DNA of 64,000 nucleotides. It comes from Aquabacterium sp. GTDB taxonomy: Bacteria; Pseudomonadota; Gammaproteobacteria; Burkholderiales; Burkholderiaceae_C. This document shows, piece after piece, positions 1 to 8,907 of this stretch; position 1 is the stretch's first letter; every line of letters begins with the position of its first letter. Where the stretch lies: positions 80,584 through 144,583 of the forward strand of contig NZ_JACRAH010000009.1 in NCBI RefSeq assembly GCF_016234775.1, read 5' to 3'. The notes below the pieces were generated by a model, which saw only the letters and a program-made list of their open reading frames with translations, was not told where the DNA came from and did not search any database. The position numbers were made by a program, and so were the translations under genes.

Positions 1-132
1 GCCAGGCTGGCAGGCGAGCGCCGGCAGATGGCGCGATTGAGCGGTGGGCTGGCGCACAAGACCTTTGCCGTGCCTTGGTTGCCTCAAGCGCCCGTCGGGC
101 TGACGGCCTTGTCCGCGCTGCTGGCGTCCTGA
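1..132 (+). CDS. C-terminal end of an unidentified protein (partial)
   Basis: The reading frame is open from the first base to a TGA at 130-132, giving 43 residues of a C-terminus. It contains an aromatic/proline stretch (FAVPWLPQAPVG) and ends in an Ala/Leu-rich tail. The next gene is convergent and abuts it. C-termini of this style occur in ArsA-type ATPases, but 43 residues are too few to assign a family, so no function is proposed. Confidence 0.45.
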   Translation, partial: ARLAGERRQMARLSGGLAHKTFAVPWLPQAPVGLTALSALLAS

Positions 133-540
133 TCAGCGTCCGGGTGCCGTCTTGGCGCCAAAAGGGCAGTAGTTCGGCCGTGGCCCAACCTGCGGATGTT
201 TGCGGCAGGTGTTGGGGCGCTTGTCGTAGACCTTGCAGCGGCGCGTGGTGGCGTCCAGAAAATGGCAGTCGCCGTTGGCGCGGCGAGCCAGGGTGAAGAT
301 CTCGTACTTGAAGTTGAAGTGCTGAACCAGGCCGGCCTTCATCAGGCGCTTGGCAATCTGCTTGGGCGCTTCGTGTTCAGCCTCGAAGGGGTCGACCAGT
401 TCCAGGCGAACCAGATCGGGCAGCTTCACCTCCACCGGCATGGTGCAGCAATTGGCCACGCAGTTGTCACACAGACCATTGCGGTAACGGGTCCAGGTGT
501 CGGTGCGGTCAACGTCGACGATGTAGATGGAAGACTTCAT
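133..540 (-). CDS. YkgJ-family cysteine-cluster protein
   Basis: This 135-residue soluble protein has the pattern CDNCVANCC near residues 24-32, followed by later cysteines (GDC, RRC, NTC, NYC). That is the arrangement of the YkgJ / zinc- or iron-chelating CxxCxxxCC family (UPF0153 type). Family members are thought to bind Zn or an Fe-S cluster, and their function is unknown. I start it at the ATG at 540 (MKSSIYIVD); an in-frame start 48 bases upstream adds a sequence that does not look like the family. It sits alone between convergent and divergent genes. Confidence 0.7.
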   Translation of the reverse strand: MKSSIYIVDVDRTDTWTRYRNGLCDNCVANCCTMPVEVKLPDLVRLELVDPFEAEHEAPKQIAKRLMKAGLVQHFNFKYEIFTLARRANGDCHFLDATTRRCKVYDKRPNTCRKHPQVGPRPNYCPFGAKTAPGR

Positions 541-638
541 GGCATGGGGCGAAACGCGGCAGGCCGTATTGTGCCCAAGTGAATGCATGGCAATGCCTGC
601 ATACTGTCCTCACCTGTTTGTCCATTGTTTTTGTACCC

Positions 639-1523
639 ATGACCGATTCCACCTACGCCCGTCAGCAGCTTGACCAATTGCGGCAGTTGATGGAGCTGCA
701 TGCCGCAGGCCACGATCACTTCCTCGCTCAGAGCGACAACATTGGCACGCCCGCCGTGTTTGGTGGGCAGGTGCTGGGGCAGTCCTTGCAGGCCGCCCAG
801 CTCACAGTTGAAGCGGACCGGGCCGTGCACTCCCTGCATGCCTACTTCCTGTTGCCAGGCGAGCATGCGCCCATCGACTACGAGGTCACCCGCGTGCGTG
901 ATGGCCGCAGCTTCAGCATGCGACGCGTGGTGGCCCGCCAGGGTGACAACATCATCTTCGAGATGAATGCGTCTTTTCAGACAGCGTCCGATGGTGTCGA
1001 GCATCAGGCAGCCATGCCGCAGGTGGCGGGCCCTGAAGGCCTGCAAAGCGAGCATGCCTTGCGCCAGGCCATCATCCCGCATCTGCCACCGTACTTCCAT
1101 GACAAGACCCTGGCACCGCGGGGCCTGGAGTACCGCCCGGTCGAGCCTGTCGACCTCATGAACCCACCCAAGCGCGAAGGTCAGATCGCGCTGTGGGTGC
1201 GCGCCATGGACACCTTGCCCGATGACGCCGCCCTGCACCGCGCCTTGCTGGCCTATGCCTCTGATCACGGCTTGTTGCTGGCCGCCATTGCACCGCATGG
1301 CTTGAGCCTGTTCCGCGGTGAGGTGCGCATGGCCAGCCTGGACCACGCCATGTGGTTCCACCGTGATTTCCGCCTGGATGACTGGCTGCTCTATGTGTTT
1401 GATTCACCCAGCGCGAGTGGCGCGCGAGGCCTGTGCCAGGGGCGCTTCTTCACACGCGATGGCAAGCTGGTGGCGTCGGTGATGCAGGAAGGCATGGTGA
1501 GGCCCTGGGTCAGAAAGGCCTGA
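639..1523 (+). CDS. tesB: acyl-CoA thioesterase II
   Basis: This 294-residue protein matches TesB, which hydrolyses medium- and long-chain acyl-CoA to free fatty acid and CoA in the cytoplasm. The length matches the family (about 285-290). It shows the double hot-dog arrangement: an N-terminal half with FGGQVLGQSLQAA, and a C-terminal half with SDHGLL (Asp near residue 209) and GLCQGRFF (Gln near 267), which correspond to the known catalytic Asp and Gln. The ATG at 639 gives the family-like N-terminus MTDSTYARQQL; upstream in-frame codons add unrelated sequence. It is a single gene, convergent with the metal-efflux operon. Confidence 0.93.
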   Translation: MTDSTYARQQLDQLRQLMELHAAGHDHFLAQSDNIGTPAVFGGQVLGQSLQAAQLTVEADRAVHSLHAYFLLPGEHAPIDYEVTRVRDGRSFSMRRVVARQGDNIIFEMNASFQTASDGVEHQAAMPQVAGPEGLQSEHALRQAIIPHLPPYFHDKTLAPRGLEYRPVEPVDLMNPPKREGQIALWVRAMDTLPDDAALHRALLAYASDHGLLLAAIAPHGLSLFRGEVRMASLDHAMWFHRDFRLDDWLLYVFDSPSASGARGLCQGRFFTRDGKLVASVMQEGMVRPWVRKA

Positions 1524-1538
1524 GCCAGTTGCCGACCA

Positions 1539-1985
1539 TCATGGGTGCATGGGCGTGAAGCGCGCCTGTTGCGCAGGCTGCCCCGCCATCGTCACGCTCA
1601 CGATGGCCTTGAGGTCTGGTGTGGAGGCATAAGTGGCCTGTGCGCTCAGCTTGTTGTCGCCATCGGGCTTGAGTGCAACGCTGACCTTGGTCTTGCCAGA
1701 CAGGATGGTGATGGTGCCGCTGGCGCCCGCCGTGGTTTGCGGCTTGCCGGCGTGGTCCGTCACGTACACGGCGATGGCCTTGTCCCTCGCTTCGAGAGGC
1801 GTCTTGACCAGCACCAGTTCCAGGTGCACAGGGCCGGCCATGCGCAGTTGGCCACCATGCGGTGCTTTTACCGTATCGAGGTAGGCGTCGTCATGGGCCC
1901 ATGCAGGTGCTGATGCCAGCATGCCAACCAGTGATGCAGTGAGGGCTTGCAGGATGTGGCGGCGGTGCATGAAGGTGCGGGTCAT
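1539..1985 (-). CDS. small exported protein, last gene of the metal-efflux operon
   Basis: This 148-residue protein starts with a signal peptide (arginines, then a hydrophobic stretch ending in SAPAWA before HDDAYLD). The remainder looks like one beta-rich periplasmic domain with no cysteines. An AAGGAG ribosome-binding site lies about 6 bases before the ATG at 1985. It follows the RND pump gene by 26 bases on the same strand, so it is probably co-transcribed. By position it may be a periplasmic metal-binding or accessory factor; that is inference, as I do not recognise a named family. Confidence 0.75.
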   Translation of the reverse strand: MTRTFMHRRHILQALTASLVGMLASAPAWAHDDAYLDTVKAPHGGQLRMAGPVHLELVLVKTPLEARDKAIAVYVTDHAGKPQTTAGASGTITILSGKTKVSVALKPDGDNKLSAQATYASTPDLKAIVSVTMAGQPAQQARFTPMHP

Positions 1986-2011
1986 GTGTTTCTCCTTGGA
2001 TGGATCGGGGC

Positions 2012-5000
2012 TCAGAAACTCGGCGTGGTGGATGAGGTCGATGGCGTGGCCGAGGCAGCCTGCGTAGCCTCGGCTTCGGCCTGAAGCCGCGCCAGTGGCG
2101 CCTTACCCCACAGCCAGAACATCACCGGCGTCAACAGGGTGTCGAGCAGCGTGGCGCTGATCAGCCCGCCGAAGATGACGACAGCCACCGGATGCAGCAC
2201 CTCCTTGCCCGGCGCGGATGCCGACATGAGCAAGGGCAGCAGCGCGAAGACGGCCACCAGCGCGGTCATCAGCACGGGCGTGAGGCGCTCCAGCGAGCCG
2301 CGCACGATCATGCTCTGGCTGAAGGTCTCGCCCTCATGCAGGCACAGGTTGATGTAGTGGCTGATCTTGAGGATGCCGTTGCGGGTGGCGATGCCCGTGA
2401 GCGTGATGAAACCCACCAGGGCCGCGATCGACAAGGGCTGCCCTGACCACCACAAGGCCGCCACACTGCCCACCAGCGCCAGTGGGATGTTGCACATGAT
2501 GATGGCGCTCAGCACGGCCGATCGATAGCGGCTGTACAGCACCATGAAGATCAGCAGCATCGAGATGGCACTCAGCCAGGCCATGCGTTGTGCGGCTTGT
2601 TCCTGTGCCTGGAACTGGCCTTCCAGTGCGGTGAAATAGCCTTGCGGCAACGCTTGAGCAGTCAACGCGGCACGGATGTCCTTGATCACGGCGGCCTGGT
2701 CGCGGCCTGCCGTGTTGGCCGAGATCACGATGCGCCGGCGGGCGTTCTCGCGACTGATCTGGTTGGGGCCGTCGCCATCTTCGATGCGCGCGAGTTGCGA
2801 CAGGGGCACCCGGCCGTTGGGTGTTTCAATCAGCACGGATGCCAGTTGGGTCGCCTGGCGCTGCGCTTCAGGCAGGCGCATGACCATGTCGAAGCGTCGG
2901 TGGCCTTCCAGCACCTGGCCCAACTTTTCGCCTTCGATCAGCTCCTGCAGGGCGCGCAGGACCTGGCCAGGTGGCACACCCAGGCGTGAAGCGGCTTCGT
3001 AGTCCAGGTGGATCTTGAGTTGCGGGATGAGCACCTGCTTTTCGATCTGCAGATCGGTCAGGCCCGGAACGGCTTTCAAGCGGCCTTGCAGATCGGAGGC
3101 CAGGCCACGCAGGGTATCCAGATCATCCCCATAGATCTTCAGGGCGATCTGGGCACGCACCCCAGACAGCAAATGATCAAGCCGATGGGAGATGGGTTGC
3201 CCGATGCTGATCACTGCAGGCAACACAGCCAGGCGCTCACGCAGGTCACCCAGGACCTGGTCGCGTGAACGATCGGAGGCGCGCAGGTCCACATCGATCT
3301 CGGAGGCATGCACACCTTCGGCGTGTTCGTCCAGTTCGGCCCGCCCGGTGCGTCGCCCGACCTGGGTCACCTCTGGCACGCTGGCGATCAGTTGCTCGGC
3401 CAGGCGCCCGATGCGATCGGACTCGGCCAGTGAGGTGCCCGGGTTGAGTTGCAGGCTCAGCGTCAAGGTGCCTTCGTTGAAGGGGGGCAGGAAGGCGCGG
3501 GGCATCCAGGCCAGTGAGGCGGCAGCCACGACGGTAGCGAGTGCCGCGAGGGCCAGCAGGGCGCGGCCGTGCTGGAAGGACCAGTTCAGCAAGCGGGTGT
3601 CGAGTCGTTTGAGATGGCGGACCACGGGCGTGTCCCGATGCTGGGAGGGCATGCGCTGTATCAGTCCGGGCAGCAGGTAGTGGGCCAGCACGGGCGTCAC
3701 GGTGATCGACACAATCATGCTGGCCAGGATGGACACGATGTAAGCCAGGCCCAATGGCGTGAACAGGCGCCCCTCGATGCCGGGCAGCGCGAACAGCGGC
3801 ACAAACACCAGCACGATGATGAAGGTGGCGTACACGATGGCCGAGCGCACCTCCAGGGTGGCGGCGGCGATCACTTCGATGACGGGCTTGGGCGCCGCCA
3901 GCAGGCGATTGAGTTGCAGTCGCCGCAGCACGTTCTCCACGCCCACCACGGCGTCGTCCACCAGTTCGCCAATGGCAATGGCCAGGCCGCCCAGTGTCAT
4001 GGTGTTGATGGACAGGCCCATGTAGTGAAATACCAGCGCCGTTGCCAGCAAGGACAAGGGGATGGCCGTCAAGGAGATGAGCGTGGTGCGCACATTGAGC
4101 AGGAAGAGGAAGAGCACCACGGCCACGAGCACGGCGCCATCACGCAAGGCCTCTTCGACATTGCGCACGGAGTGTTCGATGAAGTCGGCCTGCCTGAACA
4201 GGAATTGGGGCGAGGCCATGCCGCCAGGGCGTGAGCGGGCCAGTTCGGCCACGGCCTGCTCGACTGCGCGGGTGACCTTGACGCTGTCCGTGCCCGGTTG
4301 CTTTTGCACCGACAGGATCACGGCTGGTTTGGCCTGGTAGCTGGCGTCACCCCGTTTGTTGGCGGGTGCCAGGCTGACCTGCGCGACCTGCATGAGCGGT
4401 ATGGGCTGACCATGCACCGTGCCCACCACCACCTGCTTGAGGTCATCGATGCGGTTGGTGCGGCCTATCTGGCGCACCAGGTATTCGCGGCCATTAGCTT
4501 GCAGGAAGCCGCCGCTGGTGTTGCTGCCGAAGTCCCTCAGAGCCCGTGCCACCTGCTCGCGTTCGATGCCCAGTGCCTGCAGGCGCTCGGGCTGGATCTC
4601 GATGCGGTATTGGCTGACTTCGCCACCGATCGGGATCACCTGGGCGATGCCGGGTATCGTCAACAAGCGTGGGCGCATGACCCAGTCCGCATAGTCGCGC
4701 ACTTGCATGGGGCTGACCTTGGCGGGATCGGCTGGCAGCGCGATCAGCAGGATCTCGCCCATGATGGACGAGATGGGGCCCAGTTGCGGTGTGATGCCTG
4801 CCGGCAGTTGTTCGCGCACCAGGCTCAGCCGTTCGTTGACCTGCTGGCGGTTGAGGTGGATGTCGCTGCCCCAGTCGAACTCGACGTTGATGACGGACAG
4901 GCCGATGCCGGAGACCGAGCGCACCCGGCTCACACCGGGCATGCCGTTCAGGCTGGATTCAATCGGGATGCTGATCTGCTGTTCGACTTCTTCGGGCGCC

Positions 5001-5167
5001 ATGCCGCCGGCCTCCGTCATCAAGGTGACGGTGGGCTTGTTCAGGTCCGGAAAGACGTCGATGGGCATCTGGCGCACGGTGAAGGCGCCATAAAGCACCA
5101 GCAGCGCGGCCACCGCCAGCACGATCAGTCGCTGGCGCAGGCTGGTATGGATGAGGGCGTCAAACAT
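2012..5167 (-). CDS. heavy-metal efflux RND pump (CzcA/CusA type)
   Basis: This 1051-residue inner-membrane proton antiporter exports metal ions from periplasm or cytoplasm across the outer membrane with an adaptor and a TolC-like channel. It has the usual RND plan: an N-terminal transmembrane helix, a large periplasmic loop (about residues 35-335), a helix bundle, a second loop and a second bundle. The helix-4 region reads GGLAIAIGELVDDAVVGVEN at about residues 393-412. Zn/Co/Cd pumps of the CzcA group usually have DFGxxVDGAVVxVEN here, so the substrate cannot be read from this motif. An AAGGA ribosome-binding site precedes the ATG. The adaptor gene ends 17 bases upstream. The C-terminus is a Thr/Ser-rich tail. 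Confidence 0.93.
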   Translation of the reverse strand: MFDALIHTSLRQRLIVLAVAALLVLYGAFTVRQMPIDVFPDLNKPTVTLMTEAGGMAPEEVEQQISIPIESSLNGMPGVSRVRSVSGIGLSVINVEFDWGSDIHLNRQQVNERLSLVREQLPAGITPQLGPISSIMGEILLIALPADPAKVSPMQVRDYADWVMRPRLLTIPGIAQVIPIGGEVSQYRIEIQPERLQALGIEREQVARALRDFGSNTSGGFLQANGREYLVRQIGRTNRIDDLKQVVVGTVHGQPIPLMQVAQVSLAPANKRGDASYQAKPAVILSVQKQPGTDSVKVTRAVEQAVAELARSRPGGMASPQFLFRQADFIEHSVRNVEEALRDGAVLVAVVLFLFLLNVRTTLISLTAIPLSLLATALVFHYMGLSINTMTLGGLAIAIGELVDDAVVGVENVLRRLQLNRLLAAPKPVIEVIAAATLEVRSAIVYATFIIVLVFVPLFALPGIEGRLFTPLGLAYIVSILASMIVSITVTPVLAHYLLPGLIQRMPSQHRDTPVVRHLKRLDTRLLNWSFQHGRALLALAALATVVAAASLAWMPRAFLPPFNEGTLTLSLQLNPGTSLAESDRIGRLAEQLIASVPEVTQVGRRTGRAELDEHAEGVHASEIDVDLRASDRSRDQVLGDLRERLAVLPAVISIGQPISHRLDHLLSGVRAQIALKIYGDDLDTLRGLASDLQGRLKAVPGLTDLQIEKQVLIPQLKIHLDYEAASRLGVPPGQVLRALQELIEGEKLGQVLEGHRRFDMVMRLPEAQRQATQLASVLIETPNGRVPLSQLARIEDGDGPNQISRENARRRIVISANTAGRDQAAVIKDIRAALTAQALPQGYFTALEGQFQAQEQAAQRMAWLSAISMLLIFMVLYSRYRSAVLSAIIMCNIPLALVGSVAALWWSGQPLSIAALVGFITLTGIATRNGILKISHYINLCLHEGETFSQSMIVRGSLERLTPVLMTALVAVFALLPLLMSASAPGKEVLHPVAVVIFGGLISATLLDTLLTPVMFWLWGKAPLARLQAEAEATQAASATPSTSSTTPSF

Positions 5168-5184
5168 GGTTCATCCTTGTGGGC

Positions 5185-6309
5185 TCAGCGCACCTGGCTC
5201 AGCAGGTTGGCGCCTTCGGTGACCACGCGGTCGCCTGCCTGGAGGCCCTTGAGCACGATCACGGTGCTGTCGCTCAAAGGCATGGTGCTGACGATGTGCG
5301 GCGTGAAGCGCTCGGCTTGTTCGTGCAGCCAGACCATGGTGTCGCCACTGGGCAGGCGCTGCAGGGCAGCGCGTGGCACGGCCATGCCGCGTACCGTCCG
5401 TGCGGTTTGCGCGGTGATCTTGAGTGTCTGGCCGATGGCCAGTGGCGCCTGAGCCCGCACGACACGAAACAGCACGGGCATGGCCTGGTCGCGCAGTTGC
5501 CTGCCCGCGCCCGCAAAGCGCAAGGTGACGGTGCCCGTCGGGGTGCTGGCGCTGGCATCTGTCAGGCCATCGAGTTGACTGGCGTCATAGGCCAGGGCTT
5601 CGACCATCAATCGGCTCGGATCCATGATTTCGAACACCACGTCGTGCGCTTCGATGACCTGGCCCAAGCTGGCGCTGCTGCTGGCGATGACGCCGCTCGC
5701 CGGAGCCAGTAAAGGCTCAGGCGCGGTGAGGCTGCCGCGAATGGCATCACGCCGTCTTTTCAGGGCATCGCGCTCGATGCGGGCGGTCTCGATGTCTTTC
5801 TGGGCGATGGCACCTTCGAGTTGGGCATAGCGCGTCAACTTGCGTTCGGCCACGGCGTACTGCGCGTCAAGATCGGCCAGGGTGGCTTGCTGGTTGCCGC
5901 GTTCCAGGCTGCTGGCGGCGGGATGCAGGTAGGCCAGCACCTGGCCTTTGTTCACGCGCTGGCCCAGCACAGGCAGGCCTTGCGGGCCGGCTTCGATGCG
6001 GCCGGTCTGGGTGGTCTGCACGCGCCCACCGGCATTGGGGTCGGGCAGCACCTTGCCGTTGAGTTCGATGGCTTGCGCATGGTCCTGGGCGAGGGCGCGG
6101 ATCGTGCGCAAGCCCAGCCTGTATTGGGCGGGTTTGGGGGCCCAGATGCTGCCATCGGGCAAGCGCTGCGGGGATGCGGTTTGCCCGGTCGCTACTGCGG
6201 GCGCGGCAGGGGCGTGGTCGCCATGGTCTTCACCGCCGTGGGCCCAGACAGCTTGCGTGAACAGCAGGGCCGTCAGCCCGTGCAGGATGGTCATCAGTGG
6301 GGATTTCAT
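5185..6309 (-). CDS. RND efflux periplasmic adaptor (CzcB/HlyD type)
   Basis: This 374-residue membrane-fusion protein links the RND pump to the outer-membrane channel. A signal sequence ends near AVWA and is followed by a His/Asp-rich stretch (HGGEDHGDHAP) likely to bind metal. A barrel-sandwich half (GRVQTTQTGRIEAG), a helical hairpin (about residues 125-185), the second lipoyl half (LLAPASGVIASSSASLGQ) and beta-barrel domains follow. The ATG at 6309 overlaps the stop of the preceding gene as ATGA, which decides the start against a longer frame. It belongs to the 8750-1539 operon. Confidence 0.9.
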   Translation of the reverse strand: MKSPLMTILHGLTALLFTQAVWAHGGEDHGDHAPAAPAVATGQTASPQRLPDGSIWAPKPAQYRLGLRTIRALAQDHAQAIELNGKVLPDPNAGGRVQTTQTGRIEAGPQGLPVLGQRVNKGQVLAYLHPAASSLERGNQQATLADLDAQYAVAERKLTRYAQLEGAIAQKDIETARIERDALKRRRDAIRGSLTAPEPLLAPASGVIASSSASLGQVIEAHDVVFEIMDPSRLMVEALAYDASQLDGLTDASASTPTGTVTLRFAGAGRQLRDQAMPVLFRVVRAQAPLAIGQTLKITAQTARTVRGMAVPRAALQRLPSGDTMVWLHEQAERFTPHIVSTMPLSDSTVIVLKGLQAGDRVVTEGANLLSQVR

Positions 6310-6884
6310 GCGGGCTCCTTGCGCGCGGTGGTGCGGCGCTGCAGCAGCCACGCCGAGGTGATCGTGATCAGCAGGGCGGCGGCGGTGAACCAGGGCCAGC
6401 GAGAGCCTGTGCTGGCGGTGTGATCGGGCTCGTGGTCTGACGGGGCTTCGACGTTCAGCGTGGCATCAAGCAGGTCAGCGGTGTCTCCGCTTTGAACGGT
6501 GATGGCCAAGGGGTAGTGGCCTGGTTTGGCCAAAGCCGGCGCAGGCAACGTGTACACGCCAGGCTCCATCGCCTTGGCCGTGCCTTTGAAGGCGCCGCTT
6601 TCGATCTCGATGCTGGCGCCCGCAACAGGGGCATTGGTGTCGGCACGGTCCAGGTACAGGGTGAGGGTGGGCGTGTCGCCGGTTTGCAGCACGGCAACCA
6701 GTTCGAAGCTGTCGGTCTGTGCGGTGGCGCGCGGTGCTTGTGGTGTGGGCGGGGTGACGGCGGCGGGCGTGGCCTCGCCGTGGTCTTCGCCGTCATGCGA
6801 CCAGGCAGCATGCGGTGTCAGGGCCACGACGATGGCGGCAAGGGCAAGCGCCAACAAGGCGCGAGGGGGGCGGGGCGATGTCAT
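6306..6884 (-). CDS. His-rich exported protein with C-terminal membrane anchor
   Basis: This 192-residue protein has an N-terminal signal sequence ending near AAWS, an HDGEDHGE metal-ligand motif just after it, an Ig-like beta domain (about residues 55-150), and a C-terminal transmembrane helix (about 163-182) followed by arginines and lysine. The His/Asp motif resembles the one after the signal of the adjacent adaptor. It overlaps both neighbours by 4 bases (TolC-like gene upstream, adaptor downstream), so translation is probably coupled. It is likely a periplasmic accessory of the pump; its exact role is unknown. Confidence 0.8.
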   Translation of the reverse strand: MTSPRPPRALLALALAAIVVALTPHAAWSHDGEDHGEATPAAVTPPTPQAPRATAQTDSFELVAVLQTGDTPTLTLYLDRADTNAPVAGASIEIESGAFKGTAKAMEPGVYTLPAPALAKPGHYPLAITVQSGDTADLLDATLNVEAPSDHEPDHTASTGSRWPWFTAAALLITITSAWLLQRRTTARKEPA

Positions 6885-8137
6885 GGCTGGGTCTCCTCGG
6901 GCAGCAGGCCCAGGGCTTGTCGGAGTCGGGAGATGGCGGCGTCGCGGGCCAACGTTTGCTGGATGAGGGCGGATTGCGCTTCGTGGTCGGCCAGGCGCGC
7001 GCGCAGCAAGGCGTTCAGGTCCTGTTCGCCCAGGCTGAAGGCCTTCTGGGCGAGTTGCAGGTTGTCGGCGGTGAGCTGGCTGCGCTCTTGCGCCAGCGTC
7101 AGTTGCTGCGCGGCCATGTCGAGCTCGCTTCGGGCTTGCGCGATACCTCGGTCGATGTGCTCACGTGCGCGGGCCAGCGCCATCTCGGCTTGCGTCAGCT
7201 CGGCGCGGGCGAGTGCGCTGTCTTGTCGCACGCGTGGGCCGGACGACAAAGGCAGGGTCAGCTTGACGCCGATGGCCTGGTCGTATGGGTTCAAGGCGTC
7301 ACTGCGTTGCTGGGTCCAGCGCACGGCCAGTTCGGGTGGGGCGCGGTCACTGGCATCCTGTAGGGCCAACTTGTCACTGGCGAGCGCTGTCGTGGCTTGC
7401 AAGGCTTGCCATTGAGGGTGATCGAGATCGGCTGAGGTGCCCGTGGCAGGGATGGTTTCGGGCGGCAGCTTGGCGGGCGGTTCTGCGCCAGTCAGATTCG
7501 CATAGGCTTGTTCGGACTGGCGCGCCTTCTGGCCCGCTTCCATCAGTTCGGCCTGGGCCGACAGCGCTTCGGTGCGCGCGAGGTTGGCGTCGACGCGGGC
7601 CAGGTCGCCGTGCTGATAGCGGCGCAGCACCTCTGCCTGCAGCGCTTGCGCGGTTTGCAGGCGCTGCTGCGCCAGGGTGTTGGCGGCGCGCGCTTGGGCC
7701 ACCAGCCACCAGGCCTCGCGCAGTTCGCCGCTGAGTTGCAGTCGGCGCCAGTTCAAGCGGGCCTGTGATTCGGCGAGGGCATGCCGGGCGGTGTCGAGGC
7801 TGGCCTGGCGTTGCCCTGGCAGCCACAACGGTGCGCCAAGCTCCACCTCCCACTCGCGCCTGCCGAGATTCTGGTTCAGGCGGTCACTGAGGTGATGGAG
7901 TGACACGGCCGCTGGCGCCGGGGTGAGGCCCTGCGCCACCTGCACGCCTGCTTCGGCGGCGGCTTGGCGAAGGCGCAGTTGGGCGGTTTCGGGGTCGCGC
8001 GCGGTGGCGGCCTGCAGGGCGCCGGCCAGATCCGTGGCTGGTGGGTCGAGGGCGGCCTGGGCAGGGCCGCTCCACAGCGTGAGGAGGTAGGCGGGCACGC
8101 AAGCCAGCGCGCGCAATTGCAATTGCAATGTGCTCAT
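6881..8137 (-). CDS. TolC-family outer-membrane channel (CzcC type)
   Basis: This 418-residue protein has a signal sequence followed by two long alpha-helical repeats rich in Ala, Gln, Leu and Arg, the hallmark of the outer-membrane efflux protein family. In each repeat a helical segment (for example DTARHALAESQARLNWRRLQ and LARAELTQAEMALARAREHI) is separated by short strands. It would form the trimeric exit duct of the pump. It is the first of the four tightly coupled efflux genes, and its stop overlaps the next start by 4 bases. A 154-base gap separates it from the His-rich gene upstream. Confidence 0.88.
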   Translation of the reverse strand: MSTLQLQLRALACVPAYLLTLWSGPAQAALDPPATDLAGALQAATARDPETAQLRLRQAAAEAGVQVAQGLTPAPAAVSLHHLSDRLNQNLGRREWEVELGAPLWLPGQRQASLDTARHALAESQARLNWRRLQLSGELREAWWLVAQARAANTLAQQRLQTAQALQAEVLRRYQHGDLARVDANLARTEALSAQAELMEAGQKARQSEQAYANLTGAEPPAKLPPETIPATGTSADLDHPQWQALQATTALASDKLALQDASDRAPPELAVRWTQQRSDALNPYDQAIGVKLTLPLSSGPRVRQDSALARAELTQAEMALARAREHIDRGIAQARSELDMAAQQLTLAQERSQLTADNLQLAQKAFSLGEQDLNALLRARLADHEAQSALIQQTLARDAAISRLRQALGLLPEETQP

Positions 8138-8291
8138 GGCGGAAAGACGTCAAGAGAAGGGGCCTGTGGCCAGGGTGGCCTGAGAGGCCACGGCGAATGG
8201 CCCCGGTCGTGGCGAAGTGCCACGAGGAGCCATGCAAAAGCGACCGCCAGCCTGGGCGTGCAAGCCCGGGCCGGTCAGTCGCCAGGTGAGG

Positions 8292-8750
8292 TCATAGGGT
8301 CAGTCGCAGCAGGCGAATGACCAATGGCGGCCCTTGGGCTTGCGGGCCCTCCATCCAGCGCGTGGTGGGAGGGAGGGCAGGGGTGGGCGGCAACAAGGGG
8401 CCGCTCAAGGCGATCAGCGTGGGGCTGAAATCCCGCTCATCTGCGCCCTTGTGGTGGGGCAGGGTAAGGCTTTGATCCTTGCAGAACTTGTGACACAGGA
8501 CATGTTCGTCTGCCTTGTGATGGGCCGCTTGGGCTTGTTCATCGGCATGCGCATGCATGGTCGATGGGGCATGAGCGTGTTCGTGCTCGGCGGACGGCTC
8601 GTCGTGGTGATGGTGCGTGGCAGGCGCTTCTGGCGCCTGGTCCGCCAGCATGCAGGCGTTGACCGTTCCGCTCAGTACCCCGAACAACCACGCCAGCAGC
8701 ACCAGGCCGCAGAGACGGCGCAAGGTGGTGGAGCTGGTGCGAAAGGGCAT
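8292..8750 (-). CDS. His-rich metal-responsive exported/membrane protein
   Basis: This 152-residue protein has an N-terminal hydrophobic segment (about residues 14-35) then a strongly His-rich region (HHHHDEP, HEHAHAP, HAHADEQ) and CHKFCKD. A Pro-rich C-terminus follows. The ATG at 8750 (MPFRTSS) is chosen because the longer frame would start inside the promoter described below. It is the promoter-proximal gene of the efflux operon. Proteins with this layout occur at the front of copper or czc-type operons and may buffer metal in the periplasm; the metal is not known here. Confidence 0.75.
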   Translation of the reverse strand: MPFRTSSTTLRRLCGLVLLAWLFGVLSGTVNACMLADQAPEAPATHHHHDEPSAEHEHAHAPSTMHAHADEQAQAAHHKADEHVLCHKFCKDQSLTLPHHKGADERDFSPTLIALSGPLLPPTPALPPTTRWMEGPQAQGPPLVIRLLRLTL

Positions 8751-8784
8751 GGCGGTACAGGATCTCAAAGATGTCTGATCTTGC

Positions 8785-8815
8785 ACTATGAACCTTGACA
8801 TGGGGGCAAGGTCAA
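8785..8815 (-). promoter_or_regulatory. MerR-family metal-responsive promoter/operator
   Basis: Read on the minus strand, TTGACC (8815-8810) and CATAGT (8790-8785) form -35 and -10 boxes separated by 19 bases. That long spacer is typical of MerR-family activated promoters. The spacer holds a perfect inverted repeat, ACCTTG and CAAGGT, separated by 9 bases. CueR/HmrR-type operators have the same ACCTTnnC...AAGGT character. It lies 35 bases upstream of the His-rich gene and probably drives the operon down to 1539. No merR-type gene is in the window. Confidence 0.8.
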
Positions 8816-8907
8816 GTGATTTTTACCTGACGGGGCTGACGCTGCGCAAATCGTATATGAAGCGCAGAAGGTGCGCATCGCTGAAACGCTGCAAAATGGA
8901 CATCACT

